A DNA stretch of 64,000 bases from Acinetobacter ursingii DSM 16037 = CIP 107286 (GCF_000368825.1 NZ_KB849711.1:164520-228519); one strand, 5' to 3'. Positions 8,700 through 18,217 are shown, counted from the stretch's first letter. The notes: generated by a model from the sequence alone, not told the origin. Numbers and translations are program-made.

Positions 8700-9872
8700 A
8701 TGAAACAACGACTGATCAAAGCTGTTTTTGAAGATAATGTCGTCATGAACTGGTCGACTGTGCAAAAATGTAGCCTGATTTTAATCTTGGCATGTGGCAT
8801 GCACCTCACCTGGATTATCTGGAAAATTTATATTCTTTTGCAGCCCCAATACTGGTTCATGATCAACATGTCATTGTTCAACATCAGCTTTTGGGTTGAT
8901 GTGATTGGATTGGCTCTGTTTGTACTTCTGCTTTTTCCCACCCTTTATTACCGTGATCGGAATTGGGTGCAACGGTTCATCCCATGGTTAAGTATTGGTC
9001 TGTTTACCTTAAGCTTGTGCCATGCGAGTTATTTAGTCGGAACACTCAGTCCTGCAACCATGATTGGTTATGTGAGTATTGTTGGGGTAGGTTTGGTTCT
9101 TTTTCAGCGCCGTCTAATTTATGTGGCAATGATTCCTGCAAGTATTATGTTGTTCGGCTGTACCTATTTATCGAGTCAGGGTTTGATCCCCTATGCACCA
9201 CTTTTCCATGTCGTGTCTTCTGGGGAGTCTATATTTATCCAGCCTTTCTGGGTCAATACCATGTTATTTTTTAGTGCTCCAGTGTTTCTGACATGTTTGT
9301 TGTTATTTGAAATTTTACTCACCCAATGGCGTAATCGTGAAGAGTATATTGAACGTCTCAGCCAAATTGATCCGTTAACCTGTGTACTCAATCGGCGCAG
9401 TATCAATCTTTGCCTGCAAACATTGCATCAGAACTTACTCGACTCGAAATCCTGCTATGCTGTTATTCTGCTCGATCTTGATCATTTTAAACAGGTGAAT
9501 GACCGTCACGGTCATCACATCGGCGACGAGGTATTGGTCAAAGTTGCCAATTGTCTATCGAGTCATTTACGGCATCAGGATTATATTGGACGCTTCGGCG
9601 GAGAGGAATTCATTTTATTGCTGCCCAATACGCCTTTAGCACAAGTACAAAGTGTTGCAGAACGTTGCCGAGTCGCGATTCAAAAATTATCGATTCGCCT
9701 GAAAGACCAAAGCGAAATTCGTATCAGTGCAAGCTTCGGCATCGCCATGTCTCAGTTCAACGCCGACCCAAAAGAGATTTTAAAACAAGCAGATCAGGCG
9801 TTATATGCAGTCAAAGCGACAGGGCGTAATCAGGTACAATGCTTTTTTGATTTACCCCAACAGATCAGCTAA
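8700..9872 (+). CDS. Membrane diguanylate cyclase (GGDEF)
   Basis: A 390-residue protein with about six hydrophobic segments in the first 200 residues and a C-terminal GGDEF domain. The domain begins SQIDPLTCVLNRRS, continues LDLDHFKQVNDRHGHHIGDEVL, and has the catalytic signature GRFGGEEF, followed by ISASFGIAM and ALYAVKATGRNQV. The motif is intact, so it should make cyclic di-GMP. I do not see an RxxD inhibitory site five residues before the GGEEF. The start is the second ATG, which is spaced correctly from AAAGG; the first ATG is too close. The membrane sensor domain is not one I can name. Confidence 0.88.
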   Translation: MKQRLIKAVFEDNVVMNWSTVQKCSLILILACGMHLTWIIWKIYILLQPQYWFMINMSLFNISFWVDVIGLALFVLLLFPTLYYRDRNWVQRFIPWLSIGLFTLSLCHASYLVGTLSPATMIGYVSIVGVGLVLFQRRLIYVAMIPASIMLFGCTYLSSQGLIPYAPLFHVVSSGESIFIQPFWVNTMLFFSAPVFLTCLLLFEILLTQWRNREEYIERLSQIDPLTCVLNRRSINLCLQTLHQNLLDSKSCYAVILLDLDHFKQVNDRHGHHIGDEVLVKVANCLSSHLRHQDYIGRFGGEEFILLLPNTPLAQVQSVAERCRVAIQKLSIRLKDQSEIRISASFGIAMSQFNADPKEILKQADQALYAVKATGRNQVQCFFDLPQQIS

Positions 9873-9875
9873 ACA

Positions 9876-10568
9876 TTAACCCCTGATAAATTGTTCGCCA
9901 TGTTGGCGATATGGTTCCTGATTTTGTACAAATTGACGTTCTGCCTGAGCCTGCATAACCCATGCATTGACCGCAGAATTTGCCAATATATTCTGCATAT
10001 ATTGCTGGCTTTGCTCTGAAACAGGCAAACCATAACTGAGTAAACGCATGACCACAGGCGCATAAAAGGCATCTGCAATGCTAAACTCGCCACATAAAAA
10101 ACCATTTATTTCAGGTCGCTCTGCCCATATTTCCTCTATACGCGCAACCTCAGCACGTAATGTAGGTAGATCGTTCCAGAGTTTAGTGCCAATAAAGCGT
10201 AGATCAGCTTCAATATTCATGCTGCAATATTGTCTTAACGTGGTAAAACTACTGTGCATCTCTGCACTGATGCTACGTGCGCGGGCACGTTGGGTTTTAT
10301 CAATCGGCCACAAATGTTTTTCAGCAAAACTCTCTGCCAGATATTCACAAATCGCCAAAGAATCCCATACCACCATTTCCTGATCGATCAAGGTTGGCAC
10401 TTTAGCGGTCGGACTCATGACGGACATGGTTTTTTTAAACTGCCCATCTGCGGCAAAATCATCAAATGCTACCAAATGTTCATCCATAGGCAAATCAAAA
10501 TGTTTCATGACCAGCCAAGGACGCATCGACCAAGATGAATAGTTTTTATTGCCAATATAAAGTTCCAT
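9876..10568 (-). CDS. Glutathione S-transferase family protein
   Basis: A 230-residue GST-fold protein. The N-terminal thioredoxin-like domain has NKNYSSWSMRPWL, with a likely catalytic serine near residues 9-12, the cis-proline loop AKVPTLI and the glutathione gamma-glutamyl-binding WDSLAICEYLAE. The C-terminal helical domain includes CGEFSIADAFYAPVV, the usual N-capping box. The substrate is unknown. Its ATG overlaps the dsbD stop by one base (TGATG), so it is probably translationally coupled to dsbD in a thiol-related operon. Confidence 0.87.
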   Translation of the reverse strand: MELYIGNKNYSSWSMRPWLVMKHFDLPMDEHLVAFDDFAADGQFKKTMSVMSPTAKVPTLIDQEMVVWDSLAICEYLAESFAEKHLWPIDKTQRARARSISAEMHSSFTTLRQYCSMNIEADLRFIGTKLWNDLPTLRAEVARIEEIWAERPEINGFLCGEFSIADAFYAPVVMRLLSYGLPVSEQSQQYMQNILANSAVNAWVMQAQAERQFVQNQEPYRQHGEQFIRG

Positions 10569-12451
10569 CAAGGTTGACTCCTTAAATTTTTTAAAGCCTG
10601 TAGATGATCGAGCAATTCCGTTTTACTAAAGGCACCCGTCAGACGTAAACGGCGTAATTCCTGTCGTTGCGGATTTAAAAACAGATAAGTTGGTGGCCCT
10701 AAAATCTGCCATTGATTCAGCAAAGCTTGATGAGAATGATCATACTGGCTTAAATCCAGTTTAATCAGATAATACGGTTGTAAAGCAGTTTGAACTTCCA
10801 CATCTTTTAATATGCGATGTTCAATCGGTTGGCAAGCCACACACCAGTCTGCATATACATCAATGATCACGACACGATCATGCGGTGCATGATCCAATAA
10901 TTGCTGAAACTCAGTTGCCGTATGTGCAACATGCCAAGTATTTTCGCCTTGTTGCTGATCAAGCTGATACCGTTGAAAATGCTGGTACTGATCGAATAGC
11001 ACCGCAGGAATGGCAAGTATTAATAACACAAGATACAGCCAACGTAACCGATCATGATGTTTGATCAGACGATAGCCTGCATAACCAATAAAACTCAGCC
11101 CTAAAAGCAAACTTAAAATTTGTACCACGATAGCTGGCAATAAAGGCCGTATAAAATACAAACTCAGGCCAAGCATGATAAAGGCAAAAATCACCTTGAT
11201 CTGATGCATCCATTGCCCTGCTTTGGGTAGCACTTTTGCACCTAAAATCGTCGCCAACAGCAAAGGAATACCCATCCCAAAGCCGAGACAGAATAACAAT
11301 AATGCCCCTTGCCACTGATCTTGCGTTTGTGAAATAAACAGCAAAGTGCCTGCTAGCGGCGCGGTCATACACGGTCCAACCAATAGCGCAGAAACCATCC
11401 CCATGACCGCAGCACCGAGCAGCGTTCCACCACGCTGAACCGATTGAATTCGATCCAGATGATTCATGATACGTTGTGGAAGTTTGATCTCAAATAAACC
11501 AAATAGATTTAAAGCGAACAGCACAAAGAGCAAACTAAAGGCAATTAAAGTCGCGGGCTGCTGTAACCAGCGCTGAAAATTCAGCCCTGCCGATGATGCA
11601 ATTAAACCCAAGATTGCATATACCATTGCCATACTACAGACAAAAGTCAGTGCCACCATCCACGCGCGTAGACCTTTACTGTCCCTGACGATGAGTGAGG
11701 TTAAAATAGGTAACATGGGCAATGAACACGGCGTAAAAGCCAACAACATACCTAAACCTAAAAATAGCAAAATACCATAGCCTAATGAATGTTGTTCAAG
11801 CTTCGAGCTCCAGAATTGATCCTGAGCAACTTGAGTATCTCGATTTGGTTGAGCAAGATTGTTAGGAGCCGTATTGAGTTGTGAGGTTTGAGCAGGTTCA
11901 GGAACAGAATCAAGCTGTGAATTTGAGTTTTCTGATGGATTGATGTCCTTTGCTTGATCAAAACTGGATGCTTTGGCGACATCCAAAAAGGTTTTTTTGC
12001 TCTGCCCTGTATTTTGGATATTGATCAGACCATCCAAATCCGTCTGAAATTCAATGCTTTGTGGAGGATAACAAATTCGGTCTTTGGCACAGCCTTGCCA
12101 CGTCACCTGATAAGTTTGCGAGGGCTGAGTTTTAATCTGAAATTGAACCTGTTGATAATAAACCTGACTCTGACCAAAGTTATCATCAAATTGCTCTACA
12201 GCCTTCGGCAAATCTAAGGGCAAACGATGGATGCCCTGTTTGACCTCAAATTTATGCTGATATAAATAATAATGTGGCTGAATCGACCAGTGTAAAACTG
12301 CTGTTTTTTGATCAAGTGATTCAACAGAAAAAGAAAACGCATCTTCAGGACTCAACAATGCCTCATTTTTGGCATAAAGCTGTGTCGCAACAAAACAAAG
12401 TGACAGGATTAAAAAGTAAAAAAAGCCACTGCGACTTTGAAAATGCGTCAT
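10568..12451 (-). CDS. dsbD: Thiol:disulfide interchange protein DsbD
   Basis: DsbD carries electrons from cytoplasmic thioredoxin across the inner membrane to periplasmic DsbC, DsbG and cytochrome maturation factors. The 627-residue protein has all three modules: a signal peptide and periplasmic alpha domain with the pair C121/C127 (GCAKDRICYPP), eight or so membrane segments with C242 (AFTPCSLPML) and C361 (GPCMTAPL), and a C-terminal thioredoxin-like domain with DVYADWCVACQP. All six redox cysteines are therefore present. A low-complexity linker rich in Asn/Gln/Ser (about residues 150-210) joins the first two modules. The GST gene is coupled downstream. Confidence 0.95.
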   Translation of the reverse strand: MTHFQSRSGFFYFLILSLCFVATQLYAKNEALLSPEDAFSFSVESLDQKTAVLHWSIQPHYYLYQHKFEVKQGIHRLPLDLPKAVEQFDDNFGQSQVYYQQVQFQIKTQPSQTYQVTWQGCAKDRICYPPQSIEFQTDLDGLINIQNTGQSKKTFLDVAKASSFDQAKDINPSENSNSQLDSVPEPAQTSQLNTAPNNLAQPNRDTQVAQDQFWSSKLEQHSLGYGILLFLGLGMLLAFTPCSLPMLPILTSLIVRDSKGLRAWMVALTFVCSMAMVYAILGLIASSAGLNFQRWLQQPATLIAFSLLFVLFALNLFGLFEIKLPQRIMNHLDRIQSVQRGGTLLGAAVMGMVSALLVGPCMTAPLAGTLLFISQTQDQWQGALLLFCLGFGMGIPLLLATILGAKVLPKAGQWMHQIKVIFAFIMLGLSLYFIRPLLPAIVVQILSLLLGLSFIGYAGYRLIKHHDRLRWLYLVLLILAIPAVLFDQYQHFQRYQLDQQQGENTWHVAHTATEFQQLLDHAPHDRVVIIDVYADWCVACQPIEHRILKDVEVQTALQPYYLIKLDLSQYDHSHQALLNQWQILGPPTYLFLNPQRQELRRLRLTGAFSKTELLDHLQALKNLRSQP

Positions 12452-12480
12452 TACTTCCTCAACAACTTAGACTCAATCAC

Positions 12481-13248
12481 TTAGAATAGGTAAGAGAAAC
12501 CAAAACCACCCTTGTAGTTTTTATCATCTCCATTTAAACCGACACCGACACTGGCATCTAGCTGTGCACGATCATTGATAGCATAAATCACCCCTGTTCC
12601 CAGACCATACTCATAGTCCTGACTTTCTGCTTTGCGATAGACAAATTCAGAATAGCCTGACCATTTTCCAGTAATCTTATAACCAATCGTTGGAATTGCA
12701 GTCACTGCCCAGTCGCTATTTTGCACTTCGTATTTCATGGTAATCGAGGTTTGTAGCAAATCGCTGTATTGATAAGCCACAGCAGAACTTAAACTATAAA
12801 TATCATCATGTTCTGTAAACTCATCATTGCCTGTTGCAATCAGCGCTTGTGCCAAAATTGCCATTGAAAGACGATCATCATCCAGATCGATGGCTTTTTT
12901 CAAACCTATACTGATATCCCCCAAGCCATTGTCATGGACTTTTTTACCATCGCGCTTGGTCTGATACCATGCTGGTCCTTGCCAACCTAACTGTAATTCT
13001 AAATCTTTGGTTAGACCTGTGCGTAATAACATATCTTCATTCAAAGTGACGGTTTTTTCTTTGACACCATCCACCGTCGTTTCGTTATAAGTCGCCGTCG
13101 GTAAACCTTGTTCCCACGCTAAGTGACCCACAGGGGTAATCCCTGTACCAAAACCTGAACCAGGACGATCAAAGGAAAAATCAGCAGCAAATGTAGGTAC
13201 AGTTGCCCCCGCAGCCAAAATAAAAGTTAGTGTTTTAAACATGTTCAT
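12481..13248 (-). CDS. Outer-membrane protein, phenol-degradation MetA-like family
   Basis: A 255-residue exported beta-barrel-like protein. It has a signal peptide ending near AAGATVPTFA, DFSFDRPGSGFGTGITPVGHLAWEQGLPTATY in the N-terminal half, alternating hydrophobic strands throughout, and an aromatic C-terminus (GFGFSYLF) typical of outer-membrane barrels. I associate it with the transporter family often labelled MetA-pathway of phenol degradation; its cargo is unknown. The ATG at 13246-13248 is preferred to the upstream in-frame TTG. It is 29 bases upstream of dsbD and may be co-transcribed with it. Confidence 0.7.
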   Translation of the reverse strand: MNMFKTLTFILAAGATVPTFAADFSFDRPGSGFGTGITPVGHLAWEQGLPTATYNETTVDGVKEKTVTLNEDMLLRTGLTKDLELQLGWQGPAWYQTKRDGKKVHDNGLGDISIGLKKAIDLDDDRLSMAILAQALIATGNDEFTEHDDIYSLSSAVAYQYSDLLQTSITMKYEVQNSDWAVTAIPTIGYKITGKWSGYSEFVYRKAESQDYEYGLGTGVIYAINDRAQLDASVGVGLNGDDKNYKGGFGFSYLF

Positions 13249-13306
13249 GGGTACACTCAAAATTCAGTTCATTTTTTAATTCATCTGATTTTTTACAAGA
13301 TCAGAT

Positions 13307-13843
13307 TTATTCTTTAGACATTTTTGCACCGCGACTGCGCAGTAGCTCAAGTGTCTGTTTCTCTTCTGGCAATGCTTCTGCCCAATTTATTTGATCAAAC
13401 TCACAATCAAAAAATAAATCACTCACCGAAGATAAAATGGTAAGCCCTTCATCATCGCGAGTATTTGGATCAACTTTCGCATCGAGTAAGCGCTGCACCA
13501 CAGGCACGCAGGCAGAGCTTGCGGCATCCCAAAGTGGGCCATACAGTTCTTCCGAATCCCATAGGTGTAAATTGGCTTTGGCTTTAATTAACTCATCCAA
13601 AATATCCAAGTGCACTTTTAAGGCTTGTTGTTTTTCTTCTTCGCTTAATGGTTGATTAGCTTCATAGGCTTCACAGACCATTTCCCACCATTTGAATAGA
13701 CCATCACTAAACACTGAAATCGGTGGGCCTTTCTCAGGGTCAATAAAATTTGGATCAAGACCTGATGCTAACAGGCGCTGTACCTGTTCAAGGTCTAACT
13801 CTTCAATGGCCTGAACGAAGGCTTGTTGTTGGGCTGTTAGCAT
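13307..13843 (-). CDS. Ankyrin-repeat protein
   Basis: A 178-residue cytoplasmic protein with ankyrin-type repeats. Visible units are DLEQVQRLLASGLDPNFID near residues 20-38 and VVQRLLDAKVDPNTRDDEGLTIL near 120-143, with a less regular acidic middle. Such proteins mediate protein contacts; no catalytic domain is present. The ATG used follows GGTGAGATCCTCC and starts MLTAQQQAFVQAI; an in-frame GTG further upstream adds five residues. No informative partner is next to it, and I cannot assign a function. Confidence 0.78.
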   Translation of the reverse strand: MLTAQQQAFVQAIEELDLEQVQRLLASGLDPNFIDPEKGPPISVFSDGLFKWWEMVCEAYEANQPLSEEEKQQALKVHLDILDELIKAKANLHLWDSEELYGPLWDAASSACVPVVQRLLDAKVDPNTRDDEGLTILSSVSDLFFDCEFDQINWAEALPEEKQTLELLRSRGAKMSKE

Positions 13844-13960
13844 GGAGGATCTCACCACTTGAAAGGGATTTGGCTACTATTATGCCGAAAATCGAGCGCA
13901 AATTGATGTTATTTTGAGGTAAATTCATCTCATTTTTCAGATGAGTAGATCACTACTCAT

Positions 13961-13980
13961 AAAAAAAGCCCCGAAGGGCT
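13961..13980 (-). terminator. Terminator of the hibernation factor gene
   Basis: On the minus strand AGCCC-TTCG-GGGCT is followed by TTTTTTATG, directly after the stop codon region. Confidence 0.85.
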
Positions 13981-13991
13981 TGTTTTAGTAC

Positions 13992-14342
13992 TTATTCTTC
14001 ATCGGCAAATTCGACACGACTACCACGCGATGGTTCTTGTTTTTCAAAGGTGTGTTCCAAACTACGTTTCAGTTTTTCAATCGCACCATGAATGGCCAAA
14101 TCGATATTGCCCGCTTTATGGCTGACTGCAATGGGTTTTAATCCTGCTGGACGTACTTCGATCATGCACCGAATATCATCTTCGCCATTCTTTTTTTCCC
14201 CGTTTTCATCACTCAAATGAACCGAGAAGTGAGTGATGCGTTCAGCATGGCGCTGAAAGGCATTTGCAAGTTCTGCACGAACATATTCAATTAAACGTTC
14301 ACTATTATGGATGTTTTTATCTGTGCGGATTTCAATATTCAT
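13992..14342 (-). CDS. hpf: Ribosome hibernation promoting factor (HPF/RaiA)
   Basis: A 116-residue HPF/RaiA-family protein that binds the 30S subunit and promotes inactive ribosomes in stationary phase. The pattern MNIEIRTDKNIHNSERLIEYVRAEL, then HFSVHLSDENG, CMIEVRPAGLKPIAVSH and a long helix DLAIHGAIEKLKRSLEHTF fits the beta-alpha-beta-beta-beta-alpha fold. The tail is short and acidic, so it is the short rather than the long HPF type. It lies apart from rpoN, which is its usual neighbour in enterobacteria. It has a good ribosome-binding site (GAGGATGG) and its own terminator. Confidence 0.82.
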   Translation of the reverse strand: MNIEIRTDKNIHNSERLIEYVRAELANAFQRHAERITHFSVHLSDENGEKKNGEDDIRCMIEVRPAGLKPIAVSHKAGNIDLAIHGAIEKLKRSLEHTFEKQEPSRGSRVEFADEE

Positions 14343-14595
14343 GATTCCATCCTCTTTGTATCAGTATTTCTATATAACAATCTATGCAAAACTTAATTGG
14401 CATACTTTGAGCATGCTGTAATTCAGTGTTGTTGTACATCTCAGTTATGTAATTGGTTGTTATCTCCTTTTACGCTTTATAAGTATTTTGAGTGAATGAA
14501 GATCTTCTCTATCTTCAATATCTGTCTATACTCAGAAATATGCAAGCTGATTTTTTAACTTTTCATGACATTTTGATCAAAAAGGATGCATCATT

Positions 14596-15564
14596 GTGAG
14601 TTCTTCATATTTACGCGGCCAAGATCTGATCGATCAAATCCAAAGTGCACCATATTCACGCGATTTGATTGGTTATCACGGTCAGCCGCCGCAGGTCGAG
14701 TGGCCCAATCAAGCACGTGTTGCTGTGCAGTTTGTATTAAATTATGAAGAAGGCGGCGAAAATCACATCGAACATGGTGACTTGGGTTCAGAGCAATTTT
14801 TGTCGGATATTATTGGCGCAGCCAGTTTTCCCGCCAAACATATGTCAATGGATTCGATGTATGAGTATGGCTCACGTGCAGGCTTTTGGCGTATTCATAA
14901 TGAGTTTCAACGTCGTGGCTTACCCATGACGATTTTTGGGGTAGGAATGGCATTAGCTCGTAATCCCTATATTGTGGAGGCCATTAAATCTGCCAATTAT
15001 GATGTAGTGTCTCATGGTCAGCGCTGGATCCATTATCAGGATATGGATATTGAAACAGAGCGCATGTATATGGATCAGGCGATTTCAGTACTTGAAGCCT
15101 TGTTTGGAGAAACTCCAATCGGTTGGTACACCGGACGCGATAGCCCGAATACTCGTCAACTTTTAGCCGAGTTTCCACAAATTAAATACGACTGCGACTA
15201 CTATGGCGATGATTTACCCTTTTGGACAACGCTCACCAATATCGATGGTGAAACACGTCCTCATTTGATTATTCCTTACACCCTTGAATCCAATGATATG
15301 AAATTTTGCTCTCCGGGCGGTTTTAATAGCGGGGAACAATTTTATCAATACTTAAAAGACGCATTTGATGTACTTTATGCCGAAGGTGAAAGTGCACCAA
15401 AAATGATCTCCATCGGTATGCATTGCCGTCTTTTAGGGCGCCCAGGTCGTTTTAAGGCTTTGCAACGCTTTTTAGATTACATACAATCACACGATAAAGT
15501 CTGGATTTGTCGTCGTAATGATGTTGCCCAACACTGGTATCAACATCACCCATATGCAGGCTAG
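14596..15564 (+). CDS. puuE: Allantoinase PuuE
   Basis: PuuE hydrolyses allantoin to allantoate with a polysaccharide-deacetylase fold, a different family from the metal-dependent AllB. The 322-residue protein has QFVLNYEEGGENH near residues 44-56, YGSRAGFWR, VVSHGQRWIHY and GWYTGRDSPNTRQLL, all hallmarks of PuuE. The start is GTG, preceded by AAAAAGGATGCA. It is followed by uraD (129-base gap) and uraH on the same strand, consistent with one urate-degradation unit. Confidence 0.93.
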   Translation: MSSSYLRGQDLIDQIQSAPYSRDLIGYHGQPPQVEWPNQARVAVQFVLNYEEGGENHIEHGDLGSEQFLSDIIGAASFPAKHMSMDSMYEYGSRAGFWRIHNEFQRRGLPMTIFGVGMALARNPYIVEAIKSANYDVVSHGQRWIHYQDMDIETERMYMDQAISVLEALFGETPIGWYTGRDSPNTRQLLAEFPQIKYDCDYYGDDLPFWTTLTNIDGETRPHLIIPYTLESNDMKFCSPGGFNSGEQFYQYLKDAFDVLYAEGESAPKMISIGMHCRLLGRPGRFKALQRFLDYIQSHDKVWICRRNDVAQHWYQHHPYAG

Positions 15565-15693
15565 TTTTTTAAATTTTCACTTGTTGAAAGTTAAAATAAA
15601 TGAATAGATATCTACATTATTTGATTTTGTAGATATCTATTTCTCTGGCATTGTAATTGCTCGATTTGTTTTATCTTTTGCTTTAAATACTGG

Positions 15694-16206
15694 ATGAATA
15701 TGGTGCATTTTTCCGAATTTAACCATGCCGCAGCCCATCAAGTAACGCCCTTATTGAGTGCATGTGTACATATTCCTTCTTGGATCGACACTTTGAGCCA
15801 GCAACGGCCATATGCCTCTGCGCAAAACCTTATGGATCTTGCTGCGCAACAAAGTCAAAACTGGACATGGACTGAAATTGAAACCGCATTGGCAACCCAT
15901 CCACGTATTGGTGAAAAAAAAGCCAAAGTTGAATTGACGGAACAGGAAGCAAATTTTTCGGATCGTGAACAGTCTGGGGTCAAACAAGATGAATACACCC
16001 AACGCGCACTTTTCGAAGGCAATGTTGCTTACGAACAAAAATTTGGCTTTATCTTTTTGATTAAAGCGGCAGGACTGAGCAGTGAGCAAATTCTCTGTGC
16101 ATTACAGCAACGTTTACAGCATGATCTGGAAACTGAGAAAAAAATTGTTCATGAACAACTGGCTGCCATCGCATTATTACGCTTGAGTCAAGGAATACAA
16201 GCATGA
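15694..16206 (+). CDS. uraD: OHCU decarboxylase
   Basis: UraD decarboxylates 2-oxo-4-hydroxy-4-carboxy-5-ureidoimidazoline to S-allantoin, the third step of urate oxidation. The 170-residue protein has the family blocks THPRIGEKKAK near residues 69-79, SDREQSGVKQ near 91-100, and YEQKFGFIFLIKAAG near 114-128. The catalytic histidine is in HPRIGE. The stop codon overlaps the uraH start (ATGA), so the two are translationally coupled. Confidence 0.93.
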   Translation: MNMVHFSEFNHAAAHQVTPLLSACVHIPSWIDTLSQQRPYASAQNLMDLAAQQSQNWTWTEIETALATHPRIGEKKAKVELTEQEANFSDREQSGVKQDEYTQRALFEGNVAYEQKFGFIFLIKAAGLSSEQILCALQQRLQHDLETEKKIVHEQLAAIALLRLSQGIQA

Positions 16207-16526
16207 TTAGTACCCATATTTTAGATACACATTTAGGCAAACCCGCCCCTCAGGTCGAAGTCCGTCTGTATGATGCCAAAACCCGTAATTTATTAGGCAA
16301 TGGATATACCAATGATGATGGTCGCCTAAAAGATTTCGGCTTGGAAGAGTTACAAAGTGGCGCCTATTTACTCGAATACGATATTGCACCTTATTTTGCC
16401 AAACACGATTTAAAAACCTTTTTCCCACAGGTCACTATTCAATTTTTTATTGAAAATGCAGATGAGCACTATCATGTGCCTTTGTTGATTAGTCCATTTG
16501 CCTATTCAACCTATCGTGGCAGTTAA
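16203..16526 (+). CDS. uraH: 5-Hydroxyisourate hydrolase
   Basis: UraH, the transthyretin-like HIU hydrolase, opens 5-hydroxyisourate to OHCU. At 107 residues it is of normal length, with the N-terminal signature ISTHILDTHLGKPAPQVEVRL and the C-terminal tetrapeptide YRGS that defines the enzyme. It has no signal peptide, so it is the cytoplasmic form. It overlaps uraD by four bases. Confidence 0.95.
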   Translation: MISTHILDTHLGKPAPQVEVRLYDAKTRNLLGNGYTNDDGRLKDFGLEELQSGAYLLEYDIAPYFAKHDLKTFFPQVTIQFFIENADEHYHVPLLISPFAYSTYRGS

Positions 16527-16667
16527 CGCTATTTTGAGTTGAGAGAGTCTTTTTAAAATTCTTTCAACTCAAGCTTGATCGGATTGATCAGATCGATGGT
16601 TATCTGCATAAAATGAAATCAATCCAATTTAAATCTTTCACACAGCGCTACTACTCTTAGACTTCGA

Positions 16668-16735
16668 GACTTCTTTGATCAATTCCTTTTCTCCCTATGG
16701 AAAAAAAGAGGGTTTAAACCATGATGAAAGAAGTC
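16668..16735 (-). repeat. Palindromic intergenic repeat, copy B
   Basis: A 68-base copy in reverse orientation relative to copy A. It runs from GACTTCTTTGATC to GATGAAAGAAGTC and contains CCTTTTCTCC and GGTTTAAACC. It is slightly shorter than the 77-base copies through loss in the middle. It lies between uraH and the Tsx-like gene, and together with copy C it brackets the Tsx-like, acetyltransferase and DUF1877 genes. Confidence 0.82.
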
Positions 16736-16855
16736 TATTTTCCCCCAATTTATAACAAATAATTAAGTAATTTTTAACCTTTGATCAAATTTGACTTTAT
16801 TTTTAGCAAAGAGCCTGTATGCTTTACTCGCTTTTTATCTGGGGAGATATTTGCG

Positions 16856-17581
16856 ATGAAATTTCAATTTGGGGTACTTGCAGCCACACTCTTATCCGTT
16901 ACCAGCATGGTTCAAGCGAAACCAGTCTGGCAAGATTTTAGTATCACGGGTTTATATGGTGAAAATTACGAAGTTGTGGATAAAGAAGAAACAACGGTTA
17001 CTTTAGAATACGCCGCTAAAGTTAAATACGCGGATGTTTTCTTTTTCATGGATCGCATGCGCGGCGGTGATGATCATAAAGTCACGTATTTCGAGCTTTC
17101 ACCACGTTTTAGTTTGAGTGAAATCTCAGGACAATCACTGTCTTATGGTCCGATTAAGGATGTCTTGATTTCAACCACTTGGGAAAGCAATAACGACGAC
17201 TTTAGTAGTTTCGATAACTTCCTTTACGGTTTTGCAGTCGATTTAAATGTCCCGTATTTTCAGTATTTCAATTTGAACTTTTATCGTGCAAATAACGAAA
17301 ATACGGATGATGACTACCAAATGACCGCAGCCTATGCATTGCCATTTAAAGTTTCATCAGAAGAATTTTTAGTCGATGGTTTTCTGGACTGGTCAACCGC
17401 AGAAGGTGATCACGCTAGCGAACTGAACTGGACGACACAATATAAATGGAATCTGGGTAAACATATTTCACCAGATACCCGCTTATATCTTGGTGTTGAG
17501 CATTCGGTCTGGAACAACAAATTTGGTATGAAAGGTCGTGATGAACACAATGTCAGCGCCCTGATTAAATATCATTTTTAA
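16856..17581 (+). CDS. Tsx-like nucleoside-specific outer-membrane channel
   Basis: A 241-residue exported protein with a signal peptide (MKFQFGVLAATLLSVTSMVQA) and a barrel rich in aromatic residues and alternating strands, ending NVSALIKYHF with a terminal Phe. Segments such as DVFFFMDRMRG and FEVSPR-like FELSPRFSLSEISG resemble the Tsx nucleoside channel family. In this urate cluster it may admit purines or allantoin. The start is the ATG after GGGGAG at correct spacing; the longer frame adds 25 residues with no signal-like logic. A strong terminator follows. Confidence 0.82.
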   Translation: MKFQFGVLAATLLSVTSMVQAKPVWQDFSITGLYGENYEVVDKEETTVTLEYAAKVKYADVFFFMDRMRGGDDHKVTYFELSPRFSLSEISGQSLSYGPIKDVLISTTWESNNDDFSSFDNFLYGFAVDLNVPYFQYFNLNFYRANNENTDDDYQMTAAYALPFKVSSEEFLVDGFLDWSTAEGDHASELNWTTQYKWNLGKHISPDTRLYLGVEHSVWNNKFGMKGRDEHNVSALIKYHF

Positions 17582-17611
17582 AAACTGGCTGATCGATATT
17601 CAGCGTTTATA

Positions 17612-17637
17612 AAGCAAGTCTTCGGACTTGCTTTTTT
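17612..17637 (+). terminator. Terminator of the Tsx-like gene
   Basis: AAGCAAGTC-TTCG-GACTTGCTT followed by TTTT: a 9-bp stem with a UUCG tetraloop. Confidence 0.92.
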
Positions 17638-17707
17638 CATATCTGAAGTAAGCATTATCGCTGGTTTTCGACGTATAATTTTTATGATTTTATACTAGGT
17701 TATCAAT

Positions 17708-18217
17708 ATGGATTTTCAGTTGCGCCCCGCCACCCAAGATGATTTAGAACAGATTCTTGCGATTTATAATCACGAAATTATGACAGGTGTTGCCAATTGG
17801 AACGATCAAGCCAAATCGCTTGAAACCTATATGCACTGGTTTGAACAATTACAGCAGGACCAGTACCCAATGTGGATTGCCTATGATCCTGTGCAACAGC
17901 GTGTCGCAGGGTATGCTTATTATGCAGCGTTTCGCACGATTAGCGGCTATAAACACACCATTGAACATTCGGTCTTTATTTCACCTGATTACAAACGCCG
18001 CGGACTTGGGAAAACCTTAATGCACAAGCTGATTGAGCTGGCAACAGCACAAGGTTTTCACATCATGATCGGGGCGATTGATAGTGAAAATACGGCATCT
18101 TTGGTGCTGCATCAACATTTAGGTTTTGTCCAAACGGGCTATCTGCCACAGGTCGGACAAAAATTTGGACAATGGCGTGATCTGGTGTTGATGCAACGTC
18201 AGTTAGATGAAGCCTGA
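17708..18217 (+). CDS. GNAT N-acetyltransferase, phosphinothricin/MnaT-like
   Basis: A 169-residue single-domain acetyltransferase. It starts MDFQLRPATQDDLEQILAIYNHEI, has VAGYAYYAAFRTISGYKHTIEHSVFI, the acetyl-CoA pyrophosphate loop RRGLGKTLM near residues 98-106, and IGAIDSENTASLVLHQHLGFVQTGYL. That pattern matches the Pat/MnaT subgroup that acetylates methionine sulfone, sulfoximine or phosphinothricin. The actual substrate is unknown. Its 3' end overlaps the convergent DUF1877 gene by 19 bases. Confidence 0.88.
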   Translation: MDFQLRPATQDDLEQILAIYNHEIMTGVANWNDQAKSLETYMHWFEQLQQDQYPMWIAYDPVQQRVAGYAYYAAFRTISGYKHTIEHSVFISPDYKRRGLGKTLMHKLIELATAQGFHIMIGAIDSENTASLVLHQHLGFVQTGYLPQVGQKFGQWRDLVLMQRQLDEA

